DNA of 64,000 nucleotides from Micromonospora saelicesensis. Its GTDB lineage: Bacteria > Actinomycetota > Actinomycetes > Mycobacteriales > Micromonosporaceae. The stretch covers positions 62,001 through 126,000 of the forward strand of contig NZ_FMCR01000006.1 of NCBI RefSeq assembly GCF_900091575.1, in the 5' to 3' direction. Below are positions 35,176-42,507 of this stretch, piece by piece. The notes below the pieces were generated by a model, which was not told the DNA's origin, did no database searches, and was given only the letters and a program-made list of their open reading frames with translations. Both the position numbers and the translations under genes were made by a program. Position 1 is the stretch's first letter. The number at the start of each line of letters is the position of its first letter.

Positions 35176-35360
35176 TCCGAGGTACGACGCTCCAGCACCG
35201 TGTCCGGTGCGGCGTTCTGGTCCGCTTCGCGGATGTCCGAATCGGCGAGGATGGCCTCCGCCTGCGCCTCCGGGTCGTCGCTGCCCACCGCCTCCTCCTC
35301 GGGCAGGAGGTGGTGCGCGCGGGACTCCACCCGCTCCTGATCGCTCTGCTCGTGTGTCAT
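35142..35360 (-). CDS. Small acidic protein, 72 aa
   Basis: 72 aa, strongly acidic (MTHEQSDQERVESRAHHLLP, then several Asp/Glu runs), with no membrane span or cysteines. It looks natively unstructured and resembles short acidic proteins seen across actinobacteria. Function unknown. The coding strand shows the right codon bias and ATG 35360 begins a plausible N-terminus. Overlap with the convergent gene's 3' end covers both tails. Confidence 0.6.
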   Translation of the reverse strand: MTHEQSDQERVESRAHHLLPEEEAVGSDDPEAQAEAILADSDIREADQNAAPDTVLERRTSDQTVVAVEPPD

Positions 35361-35449
35361 GGCACCCCTGTTACCCCGACCGCACCCCCGGCACGCGATC
35401 TTCGCCCCGCATCTTGGGACGACAGGACGGGTGACCGCGTCCGGTCGGG

Positions 35450-35455
35450 TACGCT
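35450..35455 (+). promoter_or_regulatory. -10-like element for the aromatic leader
   Basis: tacgct at 35450-35455 fits an actinobacterial -10 and would place the transcription start at about 35461-35463, on or next to the leader's GTG at 35462, meaning a leaderless leader peptide. No convincing -35 box is seen. Confidence 0.4.
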
Positions 35456-35461
35456 GGCCCG

Positions 35462-35521
35462 GTGACGCGTTCCTATCGATGGTTTAGGCAGCCGGCTCGC
35501 ACGCCGGTGACTTCACCATGA
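35462..35521 (+). CDS. 19-aa leader peptide with Tyr-Arg-Trp-Phe
   Basis: GTG 35462 opens MTRSYRWFRQPARTPVTSP and stops at TGA 35519-35521, ahead of the DAHP synthase gene. Tyr, Trp and Phe, the three end products of the pathway, fall within four codons (35474-35485). Such clustering is how ribosome-mediated attenuation reads scarcity of charged tRNAs, as in trp and phe leaders. The following RNA has alternative stems and a terminator. Role inferred from position and codon content. Confidence 0.65.
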   Translation: MTRSYRWFRQPARTPVTSP

Positions 35522-35597
35522 ACTGACGTCACCACGGACCGAGCCGGCTGGGCAGGAGCTGTCGTTCCTGCCCTTTTGCGTACGAGCAGCCGGCTCG
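35489..35597 (+). promoter_or_regulatory. Attenuator-like RNA structures before DAHP synthase
   Basis: An 11-mer cagccggctcg occurs at 35489-35499 and again at 35587-35597. Its exact complement lies between them at 35540-35550, so two mutually exclusive 11-bp stems are possible. A smaller stem (ggtgac 35506-35511 with gtcacc 35528-35533) sits inside the first. Next, gggcagga (35550-35557) pairs with tcctgccc (35566-35573) and is followed by tttt, a classic intrinsic terminator. A ribosome paused at the Tyr/Trp/Phe codons would cover the first 11-mer. Confidence 0.6.
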
Positions 35598-35642
35598 TCC
35601 CGGGCACCGGCCCCGGGCACGGTCGGCGGAAGGATGCCCACC

Positions 35643-36728
35643 GTGACGACCCCGGAGACCGATCGGGTCAGCGATCAGCGGATCGACCGTGTCGTGCCGC
35701 TGACCACGCCCGCCCTGCTGCACCACGAGTTGCCCCTGGACGCCCCGCTCGCGTCGGCCGTGTTGACCGGCCGCCGCGCGGTCGGTCGCGTGCTGGACCG
35801 CGAGGACGACCGCCTGCTGGTGGTGGTCGGTCCCTGCTCGGTGCATGACCCGGCCGCCGCCCTGGACTACGCGCAGCGTCTTCGGACGGCAGCCGACCGG
35901 CTCGCCGACGACCTGCTGATCGTCATGCGGGTCTACTTCGAGAAGCCGCGCTCCACCGTCGGTTGGAAGGGCCTGATCAACGACCCCGGCCTGGACGGCA
36001 GCGGGGACGTCAACACCGGTCTGCGGCTGGCCCGGGCGTTGCTGCTCGACGTGCTCCGCCTCGGCCTGCCGGTGGGTTGCGAGTTCCTCGACCCGATCAC
36101 CCCGCAGTACATCGCGGACACGGTGGCCTGGGGCGCGATCGGTGCCCGCACCGTGGAGAGCCAGGTGCACCGTCAGCTCGCCTCCGGCCTGTCCATGCCG
36201 ATCGGCATGAAGAACCGCCCGGACGGCAGCATCGGCACGGCCGTGGACGCGATCCGCGCCGCCGGTGTGCCGCACGTCTTCCCCGGCATCGACTTCTCCG
36301 GCACTCCGGCGATCATGCACACCCGGGGCAACACCGACGGGCACCTGGTGTTGCGCGGTGGGGGCGGCCGACCCAACTACGACGCCGAGTCGGTCGCCGG
36401 GGCACTCGACCTGCTCCGCGCCGCCGACCTGCCGGAGCGGCTGGTGATCGACGCCAGTCACGCCAACAGCGGCAAGGACCACCGCAACCAGCCGCTGGTC
36501 GCCGCGGACGTGGCCGCTCAACTGGCCGCCGGCCAGCGTGGGATCACCGGCGTGATGCTGGAGTCGTTCCTGCTGCCCGGCCGGCAGGAGCTCGACCCGA
36601 CCCGGGAGCTGGAGTACGGCCGGTCGGTCACCGACGCCTGCCTGGGCTGGGACGACACCGCCGAGGTGCTCGACCACCTCGCCTCGGCCGTGCGGGCCCG
36701 TCGGGCCACGCTGCCGACGACGGTGTGA
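35643..36728 (+). CDS. aroG: 3-deoxy-7-phosphoheptulonate synthase, class I
   Basis: 361-aa DAHP synthase that joins phosphoenolpyruvate and erythrose 4-phosphate, the first step of the shikimate pathway to Phe, Tyr and Trp. Class I motifs: VVVGPCSVHDP, MRVYFEKPRSTVGWKGLIND, and KNRPDGSIGTAVDAI; metal ligands include the Cys of GPCS and His in SHANSGKDHRNQP. GTG 35643 lies 9 nt after GGAAGG, better than ATG 35634, which abuts the site. Which aromatic acid feeds back on it cannot be read here; control by the leader is inferred. Confidence 0.95.
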   Translation: MTTPETDRVSDQRIDRVVPLTTPALLHHELPLDAPLASAVLTGRRAVGRVLDREDDRLLVVVGPCSVHDPAAALDYAQRLRTAADRLADDLLIVMRVYFEKPRSTVGWKGLINDPGLDGSGDVNTGLRLARALLLDVLRLGLPVGCEFLDPITPQYIADTVAWGAIGARTVESQVHRQLASGLSMPIGMKNRPDGSIGTAVDAIRAAGVPHVFPGIDFSGTPAIMHTRGNTDGHLVLRGGGGRPNYDAESVAGALDLLRAADLPERLVIDASHANSGKDHRNQPLVAADVAAQLAAGQRGITGVMLESFLLPGRQELDPTRELEYGRSVTDACLGWDDTAEVLDHLASAVRARRATLPTTV

Positions 36729-36780
36729 CCGCCGACACCACGCCTCCCGGAACACGAGCGGGGGTCGGCTCGTTGACTGG

Positions 36781-36892
36781 GGTGTCGGTGTGTCCAGTGT
36801 CCCCGGGCCTCACCTAAATAGCCTTCGCGGAATACCGTCCGGCTGGAGCCGCGTAGTGCCACTCGCCGAGAGGCGACCTGCACACCGACACC
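36781..36892 (+). ncRNA. Candidate structured RNA or 3' UTR domain
   Basis: ggtgtcggtgtg (36781-36792) pairs exactly with cacaccgacacc (36881-36892), closing a 112-nt domain. Inside are a small hairpin tcgccgagaggcga with a GAGA loop and a ggct/agcc stem. It is followed at once by a strong terminator-like hairpin. The region has no ORF. It could be the aroG 3' UTR, a processed small RNA, or a cis element for the downstream regulator. I cannot match it to a named RNA family. Confidence 0.4.
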
Positions 36893-36929
36893 AGCGCCGC
36901 CCCCGGCCCACAAGGCCGGGGGCGGCGCT
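36893..36929 (+). terminator. 16-bp perfect hairpin ending the aroG unit
   Basis: Arms agcgccgcccccggcc (36893-36908) and ggccgggggcggcgct (36914-36929) with loop cacaa. It directly follows the closing stem of the candidate RNA domain. No long T-run. Confidence 0.8.
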
Positions 36930-37010
36930 GTCTGTACGTGGACCCTGGCAGTGCGCGCCCGCTGGAGCCGGGGGTGCGACAGGACCCCCGTCAACCGTCT
37001 GTCCCGGTCA

Positions 37011-37016
37011 TACGAT
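37011..37016 (+). promoter_or_regulatory. -10 box for a probably leaderless XRE gene
   Basis: tacgat at 37011-37016 ends 6 nt before the GTG at 37023, so transcription would begin at or beside the start codon. No ribosome site precedes the GTG, which supports leaderless translation. A weak -35-like cgtcaa lies at 36989-36994. Confidence 0.5.
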
Positions 37017-37022
37017 TGATTT

Positions 37023-37883
37023 GTGAGCGAGATGTCGAACGACCTTGGCGCGTTTCTGAGTGCTCGACGGGCGCTGGTGACACCCCGGCAGGCCGGCATC
37101 CCGGATGTGGGTGTGCGACGTGTGCCGGGCCTGCGCCGCGAGGAGGTCGCCATGCTTGCCGGCGTGAGCGCGGACTACTACCTGCGCTTGGAGCGGGGCC
37201 GTGACCGAAACCCGTCCGTGCAGGTGCTCGAGTCCATCGCACGCGTACTCCAGCTCGACGACGAGCACCTGACCTACCTGCTGAAGCTGGTCGCGGACAC
37301 TCCCCAAAAGCGCAGACGTCGACCGCGTACGGAAACTGTTCCGGCCGGTGCACTCAAACTTCTGGGCTCCCTCGTCCAGCCCGCCTTCATCGAGGGACGG
37401 TATTTCGACATTCTGGCCTCGAACAGCCTCGCCAGAGCCCTCTCCCCGAGCCTTGCCGAAGGGGGCAATCAGCTCAGGGATCTGTTCCTGAACCCCGCCG
37501 AGCAGGCACTGCACCCGGATTGGGAAAACATCACGGAGTGCTTCGTCGCGAACCTGCGACAGGCCGTGGGCACCGACATAGACGACCCCCGCTTCATCGA
37601 ACTCACCGGGGAACTCTCGTTGGCGAGCGCCCGATTCCGCCAGCTCTGGGCACGCCATGAAGTACGCGGACAGCGCGGAACGCCGATTCGGCTGAATCAC
37701 CCGCAGGTCGGGGAGCTGACCCTCAATCGGGAACGGCTGGGCATCGCCGGAGCGGATGGCCTGATGCTCGTCGTGTTTCATGCCGACGCCGGGTCCAGTG
37801 ACGCGGAGAAGCTGACCCTCCTTGCCGCCGCCGGCCTACCTGCCGTCAGCGAACCACGAGCAGTCCAGGCCGCGAAGACCTGA
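37023..37883 (+). CDS. XRE-family regulator with MmyB-like ligand domain
   Basis: 286 aa. N-terminal helix-turn-helix at about 25-75, including VPGLRREEVAMLAGVSADYY and RLERGRDRNPSVQVLESIAR. The C-terminal 180 residues match the MmyB-like ligand-binding domain (PAFIEGRYFDILASNSLARA), a PAS-related fold that binds fatty-acid-like or small aromatic ligands. Such genes typically sit next to a dehydrogenase they control; here a short-chain dehydrogenase follows 100 bp downstream in the same direction. Confidence 0.9.
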   Translation: MSEMSNDLGAFLSARRALVTPRQAGIPDVGVRRVPGLRREEVAMLAGVSADYYLRLERGRDRNPSVQVLESIARVLQLDDEHLTYLLKLVADTPQKRRRRPRTETVPAGALKLLGSLVQPAFIEGRYFDILASNSLARALSPSLAEGGNQLRDLFLNPAEQALHPDWENITECFVANLRQAVGTDIDDPRFIELTGELSLASARFRQLWARHEVRGQRGTPIRLNHPQVGELTLNRERLGIAGADGLMLVVFHADAGSSDAEKLTLLAAAGLPAVSEPRAVQAAKT

Positions 37884-37982
37884 GACGTGCCGAGGGCAGC
37901 TCCGGCGATCAGAGGGGGTCCTGTCAGACCCCGGTCTCAAGAGGGCTCCGGGTACGCCGAACTGCCGTGGATAGCGTTCGGG

Positions 37983-38666
37983 ATGACCGTCACACTGATC
38001 ACCGGAGCCAACAAGGGCATTGGCTTCGAGACCGCCAGACAGCTTCTGGAGTTGGGGCACGAGGTCTACATCGGCGCGCGTGATGTCGAGCGGGGCGAGA
38101 AAGCCGCCGCGACTCTTGGATCGCGATTCGTCCAGCTCGACGTCACCGACGACGCGTCCGTGCGCACCGCACTGGCGACGATCGACTCGGCCGAGGGTCG
38201 ACTCGACGTCCTGGTGCACAACGCGGGCATTCTGGTGACCGAGCTGGACGGGCCCGCCGCGCTGCGATCCTTCGACACCAACGCGGTGGGAATCGTGCGC
38301 GTCACCGAGGCGGCGCTGCCTCTGCTTCGCAAGTCGTCGAATCCCACAGTCGTCACCATCTCCAGCAGCGCCGGATCGTTCTGGGCGGTGAACAACCCTG
38401 AGCGTCCGGAGTTCGGCTTGTCGCTCGCGTTGTACTCGGCGTCCAAGTCCGCGGCCACCATGCTGACCGTGCAGTACGCGAAGTCACAGCCGGGCATCAA
38501 GTTCAACGCCCTCGAACCGGGCCCTACCGCCACCGACATGACCGCCCCCTTCGGCATCGGGCGACCGGTGGAAGAGAGTGCCCGACAGGTCGTACGCCTG
38601 GCGACCCTGGCGCCGACCGGGCCGACGGGGACCTTCCAGGACGAAGCAGGGGAACTGCCCTGGTGA
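37983..38666 (+). CDS. Short-chain dehydrogenase/reductase
   Basis: 227 aa Rossmann enzyme with the cofactor loop TGANKGIG, HNAGI, a catalytic Ser in ISSSAGSF, and YSASK (Tyr and Lys). After TGANKGIGF the residue pattern GARDVERG suggests NADP(H). Substrate unknown; carbonyl-reductase-like. ATG 37983 was chosen. It probably responds to the XRE regulator encoded just upstream. Confidence 0.9.
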   Translation: MTVTLITGANKGIGFETARQLLELGHEVYIGARDVERGEKAAATLGSRFVQLDVTDDASVRTALATIDSAEGRLDVLVHNAGILVTELDGPAALRSFDTNAVGIVRVTEAALPLLRKSSNPTVVTISSSAGSFWAVNNPERPEFGLSLALYSASKSAATMLTVQYAKSQPGIKFNALEPGPTATDMTAPFGIGRPVEESARQVVRLATLAPTGPTGTFQDEAGELPW

Positions 38667-38727
38667 GTCCCGTACGTCGGCCATCGGCGTGACGTTTGAC
38701 CGATTCCGCCCCGGGTAGCTGATCGAC

Positions 38728-38952
38728 GTGACCGACGACGCATCCGTGGCCGGCGAGCCGGATACCCAGGCCCTCGACGACCTGCTCGACGACATCTTCC
38801 GGGCGCAGGAGCGGGTCACCCAGGCGGAGATCTATCGCCGGGCGGTGGCCGCCGAGCTTCCACCGGACCTGCTCGCCCGCATCGACGCGCTTCCCGAGGG
38901 CGAGTACGCGGTGGACGAGGCCAGCGACCTGCTGGGCGGTTCCATCGGCTGA
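38728..38952 (+). CDS. Small acidic protein, 74 aa (DUF2795-like resemblance weak)
   Basis: 74 aa, mostly helical and acidic: LDDLLDDIFRAQERVTQAEI, then ELPPDLLARIDALPEGEYAV. No membrane span or cysteine. It recalls small actinobacterial stress-associated proteins but I cannot name a family with confidence. GTG 38728 opens the frame directly; no other start fits better. Confidence 0.6.
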   Translation: MTDDASVAGEPDTQALDDLLDDIFRAQERVTQAEIYRRAVAAELPPDLLARIDALPEGEYAVDEASDLLGGSIG

Positions 38953-39001
38953 GCGACCTGGGCGGCACCATCGCGTGAATGACCGCAGGAGGGACACCGA
39001 C

Positions 39002-39196
39002 ATGACGCACCACGAGGACCACGACGAGAAGGTGCCGGCGCTGGGTCAGCCCCCGAAGGGCAGGGACACCACGCCCGAGCCGGACTTCGCCAACGAGCAC
39101 GACCGCACGGCGGTGGATCGGGACATCATCACCGGGGCGGACGAGGACGAACGGGAGCCGGAGTCGCCGCACGGTTGGTCCGGCATGCAACGTTGA
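39002..39196 (+). CDS. Small charged protein, 64 aa
   Basis: 64 aa, His/Asp/Glu-rich (MTHHEDHDEKVPALGQPPKG), looks unstructured. ATG 39002 has GGAGGG 8 nt upstream, which decides it over GTG 38975. Ends at the strong bidirectional hairpin 39201-39244. Function unknown. Confidence 0.6.
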   Translation: MTHHEDHDEKVPALGQPPKGRDTTPEPDFANEHDRTAVDRDIITGADEDEREPESPHGWSGMQR

Positions 39197-39200
39197 GGCG

Positions 39201-39244
39201 TACGCGAAAGGGGGGCCGGTGTCTGCCGGCCCCCCTTTCGCGTA
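39201..39244. terminator. 19-bp perfect bidirectional terminator
   Basis: Arms 39201-39219 and 39226-39244 are exact complements; the right arm contains cccccttt and the left aaagggggg, so each strand ends the stem with T residues. It serves both converging genes (39196 plus, 39252 minus). Loop tgtctg. Confidence 0.9.
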
Positions 39245-39251
39245 CTGCTCG

Positions 39252-39794
39252 TCAGTCCTCGTCCTGGTGCCCGCCCTCGGCGGCCTGCTGCGCCGTCGCG
39301 TACGCCATCTGGAGGAAGTCGGACGCGGCGACCGCCGTCAGCGCGGTGGCCACCAGGCGGGTGAGCCGGGGCGCGAGCACCAGGCCACCGGTCAGCCCGG
39401 TGGCCACCCAGACCGCCAGGCAGAACGGGCAGCTCAGCAGCTCGCCGATGGCGTGCCGGGTGGGGCTGCCCGAGTCGCGGACCTGCTCCATCACCTCGCC
39501 GCTGCCGATCGGACGGTCGTAGCGGGTGAACGGCGCCCGCAACGGGCTGGTCACCGCGTCCTTCGACAGCAACCGACTCAGTTTGTGCGTGGCGATGGAG
39601 AGCAGCACCACGTCGGACGGCGCGGGACGCTCCGGCACCGGTCGGCCGGTCGCCTTGACCAGGCCGGCGAGAGCCGCTGTCACCCCGGCGTAGGCGCCCA
39701 TCGCCACCAGGTAGCCGCCGAGCGGCCGGTGCTCGTGCGGCGCGTACGCCCGGCGCAGCCGGGCCGCCTTCTGTCGCAGGCCAGTGTCGCTCAC
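39252..39794 (-). CDS. DUF1360 membrane-associated protein
   Basis: 180 aa with the DUF1360 core RHAIGELLSCPFCLAVWVAT, where the CPFC pair may bind metal or form a disulfide, and hydrophobic segments at about 27-48 and 118-135. Related proteins occur in sporulating Firmicutes and actinobacteria, but function is unknown. Start ATG 39794. Confidence 0.8.
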   Translation of the reverse strand: MSDTGLRQKAARLRRAYAPHEHRPLGGYLVAMGAYAGVTAALAGLVKATGRPVPERPAPSDVVLLSIATHKLSRLLSKDAVTSPLRAPFTRYDRPIGSGEVMEQVRDSGSPTRHAIGELLSCPFCLAVWVATGLTGGLVLAPRLTRLVATALTAVAASDFLQMAYATAQQAAEGGHQDED

Positions 39795-39847
39795 CCGATC
39801 TCCTCAACTGTCGTGGTGGTGCGGGAACGGCGTCCCGCGCGGCCGGC

Positions 39848-40186
39848 TCAGCCGGCCTGGAGGTTGTCGGCGACCTCGCGTGCCAGGTTGGTGAGCGCCT
39901 CGTCGGCCAACTGGTCCGGACCGGGCCCGCCGGACCCGTCGGCCAGGTCGAGCTGGATCCGGGCGCCGCCGGAATCGGCCGGCTCCACCCGGATCTCGGC
40001 GGACCAGTCGTCGGTGTCGCCGTCGCCCCAGCGGGCGCGCAGTTCCTCGCCGCTGATCTCCGCGGCGGGGCTGCCGTCGCCGCGCAGCGGCTCCGGCAGC
40101 CAGGCCGAGGCACGGTCGGGGTCGGTGGCCGTGTTGAAGACCACCTCGGGTGGCGCGGACATGCCGCGCACGGCGCGCGCCGGCAT
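39848..40186 (-). CDS. SRPBCC/START-like protein
   Basis: 112 aa, SRPBCC-like: VRGMSAPPEVVFNTATDPDR at the start, WSAEIRVEPADSGGARIQLD in the core. This fold binds hydrophobic ligands, but the protein is short for it, so it may lack the C-terminal helix. Its start overlaps the stop of the DUF6158 gene (TGATG at 40184-40188), so they are coupled. Confidence 0.75.
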   Translation of the reverse strand: MPARAVRGMSAPPEVVFNTATDPDRASAWLPEPLRGDGSPAAEISGEELRARWGDGDTDDWSAEIRVEPADSGGARIQLDLADGSGGPGPDQLADEALTNLAREVADNLQAG

Positions 40187-40521
40187 CACGCGTCCCGCAG
40201 GCGGCTGGGATCGACCTCGCGACCCGGGTGTCGGGCCAGGTACTCGGTCTCCAGCTCCGCCGTGCGCCGCAGGTGGTTCGCGAGTGCGGAGTCCGCCGCG
40301 TGCCGCAGGGTGTCCAGGCGGGTTCGGTGCAGGCTGTGCATCTCGCGGATCAGGTCCTCGTCGGTCAGCTCCGTCGGGTCGATGCCGAGGTCGCCGTCGA
40401 GGCCGGAAGCGCCGGCCGGGTCGGCGAGCTGATCGCCGCCCCACTCGGGCACCCGCTGCTCCGGGCTCATATCCGCACTGCCGCCGGACGCAAAGCCGTC
40501 CTCACGTACCGATCCGGTCAT
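40186..40521 (-). CDS. DUF6158-like helical protein
   Basis: 111 aa. The conserved-looking half runs GIDPTELTDEDLIREMHSLH then RTRLDTLRHAADSALANHLR and ends ELETEYLARHPGREVDPSRL, which I recognise as the DUF6158 type found in actinobacteria. The first 40 residues are acidic and disordered. Coupled with the SRPBCC gene that follows. Function unknown. Confidence 0.7.
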   Translation of the reverse strand: MTGSVREDGFASGGSADMSPEQRVPEWGGDQLADPAGASGLDGDLGIDPTELTDEDLIREMHSLHRTRLDTLRHAADSALANHLRRTAELETEYLARHPGREVDPSRLRDA

Positions 40522-40655
40522 GATCGCCCCCCTTGATCTCGTGTGGGCTGGCGTCTAGACGATTGCCCAGGCGTGGTGATGCCAAACCAAGCCGGCGAGG
40601 CGACGACTACGACACGGTGTCGGAGACCGGTAGCGCCCCCGGTACCCTCAATGTC

Positions 40656-41078
40656 ATGAGGCGGCTCTGGACCCCGGCGTGGATCGCACGTCACGTGGCC
40701 ATGGTCGTGCTGGTCGTGAGCTTCCTCGGGCTGGGCTGGTGGCAGATCAGCCGGGCCGCCGCCGGCAACAGCCTGAGCTGGGGGTACGCGGTCGAGTGGC
40801 CGATCTTCGCCGGCTTCGTGGTCTACGTCTGGTGGCGTGAGGTGAAGCTGGCCCGCCGCAAGGCGGCCGATGCCGACGCGCCGCCGGCGGATCCGGCCGT
40901 CGAGCCGGCGCCGGCGGTCGCCGCCGGGTCCCGACCGGCGGTACGCCGCCCGGTGCGGGTGTCCCGGGTGCCGGCCACCGGCGATGTCGTCGAGGACACC
41001 GACCTGGCCGCCTACAACCACTACCTGTCATGGTTGAACGCCAATCCGGGCGCCCGGCCCGGTGACTATCCCGGCTGA
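40656..41078 (+). CDS. Small two-span membrane protein
   Basis: 140 aa with two transmembrane helices (about 11-32, [17 protein letters not shown], and 43-60) and a cytoplasmic Ala/Pro-rich tail ending [17 protein letters not shown]-like sequence. Relatives are annotated as membrane proteins of unknown role. ATG 40656 is the only good start; the ATG 40651 frame stops after two codons. It precedes the DUF3817 gene, 25 bp apart. Confidence 0.7.
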   Translation: MRRLWTPAWIARHVAMVVLVVSFLGLGWWQISRAAAGNSLSWGYAVEWPIFAGFVVYVWWREVKLARRKAADADAPPADPAVEPAPAVAAGSRPAVRRPVRVSRVPATGDVVEDTDLAAYNHYLSWLNANPGARPGDYPG

Positions 41079-41103
41079 GCCGGGCTCGGAAGGACGGACG
41101 AAG

Positions 41104-41433
41104 GTGGGCGCTGCCCTTACCCGGTACCGCGTGATCGCCTGGATCGTGGGCGTGGTGCTGATCCTGCTGGTCGTGATCGGCATGCCACTGAAGTACGCGT
41201 TCGACAACCCGGTCGTCGTGGAGACGATCGGGCCGGCGCACGGCTTCCTCTACATGATCTACCTGGTGGCCGCGTTCGACCTGAGCCGCCGAGCCGACTG
41301 GCCGCTGAAGCGGATGCTGCTGGTGATGTTGGCTGGCACGGTGCCGTTCGTCTCGTTCTACGCCGAGCGCCGGGTCAGCGCCTGGGTGGCCGCACCGCAG
41401 CAGGAACGGGCTCCGGAGCCGGTCGCCCGCTGA
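41104..41433 (+). CDS. DUF3817 membrane protein
   Basis: 109 aa, three membrane segments (about 8-28, 43-63, 70-92): YRVIAWIVGVVLILLVVIGM then IGPAHGFLYMIYLVAAFDLS, the DUF3817 signature with a glutamate-glycine-histidine loop before helix 2. GTG 41104 is chosen because GGAAGGA lies 9 nt upstream. GTG 41062 would overlap the previous gene. Function unknown; probably cotranscribed with the preceding membrane protein. Confidence 0.85.
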   Translation: MGAALTRYRVIAWIVGVVLILLVVIGMPLKYAFDNPVVVETIGPAHGFLYMIYLVAAFDLSRRADWPLKRMLLVMLAGTVPFVSFYAERRVSAWVAAPQQERAPEPVAR

Positions 41434-41484
41434 GCCTGCTGTCCGGCCGGTGGCCGGACGCGGCTCCGGCGCACCGCCGCCGGG

Positions 41485-42006
41485 TCAACGGTTGGGCCGC
41501 CACGGGTCCGCTTCCGCGAGCGGGTCGACCCAACTGCCGTAGCGGTTGACCTCCCGGGCCCGCAGCAGCGACCGGGTGACCTGGCCGAACTGCCGTTCGT
41601 CGTCGGCGCTGAAGAGCAGCACCTCCGAGCCTTGGTACCACCCCCACAGTTCGTGCGGCGGTGGGCGCCAGCGATCGCCGACCAGGGCGAGAGCGGCCGG
41701 GAGCAGGAACACCGCGCCGAGGATCAGGTACGCCTCGGCGGTGAGGCGTTGCAGACCGCCGGTGAAGCCGAGGAGCACCCCCACACCGCCGAGCATGCTG
41801 GCGGTGATGACCACGGCCCGGACGGCGATCCGGTCGTGCGGGCCCCGGGTGGTACGCAGATGGGTCAGGTCGGCGACCCGGTAACTGTTCCGACCGACGG
41901 TGAACCGGTCGACGGTCACGATGATGCCGGGCCGCGCGTACAGCAGGGTCGACCGGGCGCCCGGCACCGTTCGCGGCGGTCGCGTCTTTGCGCCTTCACG
42001 ATTCAC
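41485..42006 (-). CDS. DUF6232-like membrane protein
   Basis: 173 aa: an N-terminal beta-rich segment (LLYARPGIIVTVDRFTVGRN, VADLTHLRTTRGPHDR), two membrane helices (about 66-86, 92-110), then a soluble tail with EVLLFSADDERQFGQVTRSL. The PH-like layout matches DUF6232 as I recall it. Its ligand is unknown. ATG 42006 lies at the edge of the divergent promoter region shared with the NlpC/P60 gene. Confidence 0.7.
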   Translation of the reverse strand: MNREGAKTRPPRTVPGARSTLLYARPGIIVTVDRFTVGRNSYRVADLTHLRTTRGPHDRIAVRAVVITASMLGGVGVLLGFTGGLQRLTAEAYLILGAVFLLPAALALVGDRWRPPPHELWGWYQGSEVLLFSADDERQFGQVTRSLLRAREVNRYGSWVDPLAEADPWRPNR

Positions 42007-42507
42007 GGTTCCTCCCGAAGGGGACGGTTGGCCGAGTGGGCCCGCTGGCGACAGTCATCGCTGGCTGTCGACGGGATTCCCGGCTCCGGACTTCATTGTG
42101 TTGTGGCACCGCCAGTCGACCTGGGCATTTACCGGGTCCCGACAGCTCGGCACGACCGGGTGACATCGCCGAGAAACAGCATCCATTTCAGGTTTTATCG
42201 GTTATGGCGGCCAGGAATCCGGCGGCATGCGCCCGGAACGACGAAAGTCGTATATCCGTCAGTAGCTCGCGAAAAGGGTGATGTTCCCTCGTTCGGAGGT
42301 GTCATGAGCCACGATGGCGCCACCCAGCCCAGGGGCCCGGCCGGCAACTCTGCCAACTTTCGCCCCTGCTTCAACTGCGAGCGACAACCGTCCCGGGTTA
42401 GGTTGGGCGAGCCGGTCCGGCCCAGTGCCGTCCGCCCGGATGGCCCCGGCCGGTGTCGTCGAGGGCGTCAGCAGCCCCGGCGGCCGTGGGAGAGGGGCCT
42501 TCCGCTC
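42007..42507. other. 500-bp divergent region with an open reading leader
   Basis: Lies between the DUF6232 gene (minus) and the NlpC/P60 gene (plus). AT-richer at 42170-42270 (tttcaggttttatcgg, tatatccg), where promoters probably are. From ATG 42304 an in-frame open stretch, with GGAGG 5 nt upstream, runs through to the hydrolase at 42508. That stretch is either an N-terminal extension or a structured leader; see findings. I could not recognise a c-di-AMP (ydaO) riboswitch in it by eye. Confidence 0.5.

Noticed and set aside
39201-39244. Inverted-repeat end of an insertion sequence
   Set aside because: It is a perfect stem between two convergent gene ends with T tails on both strands, which is a terminator.
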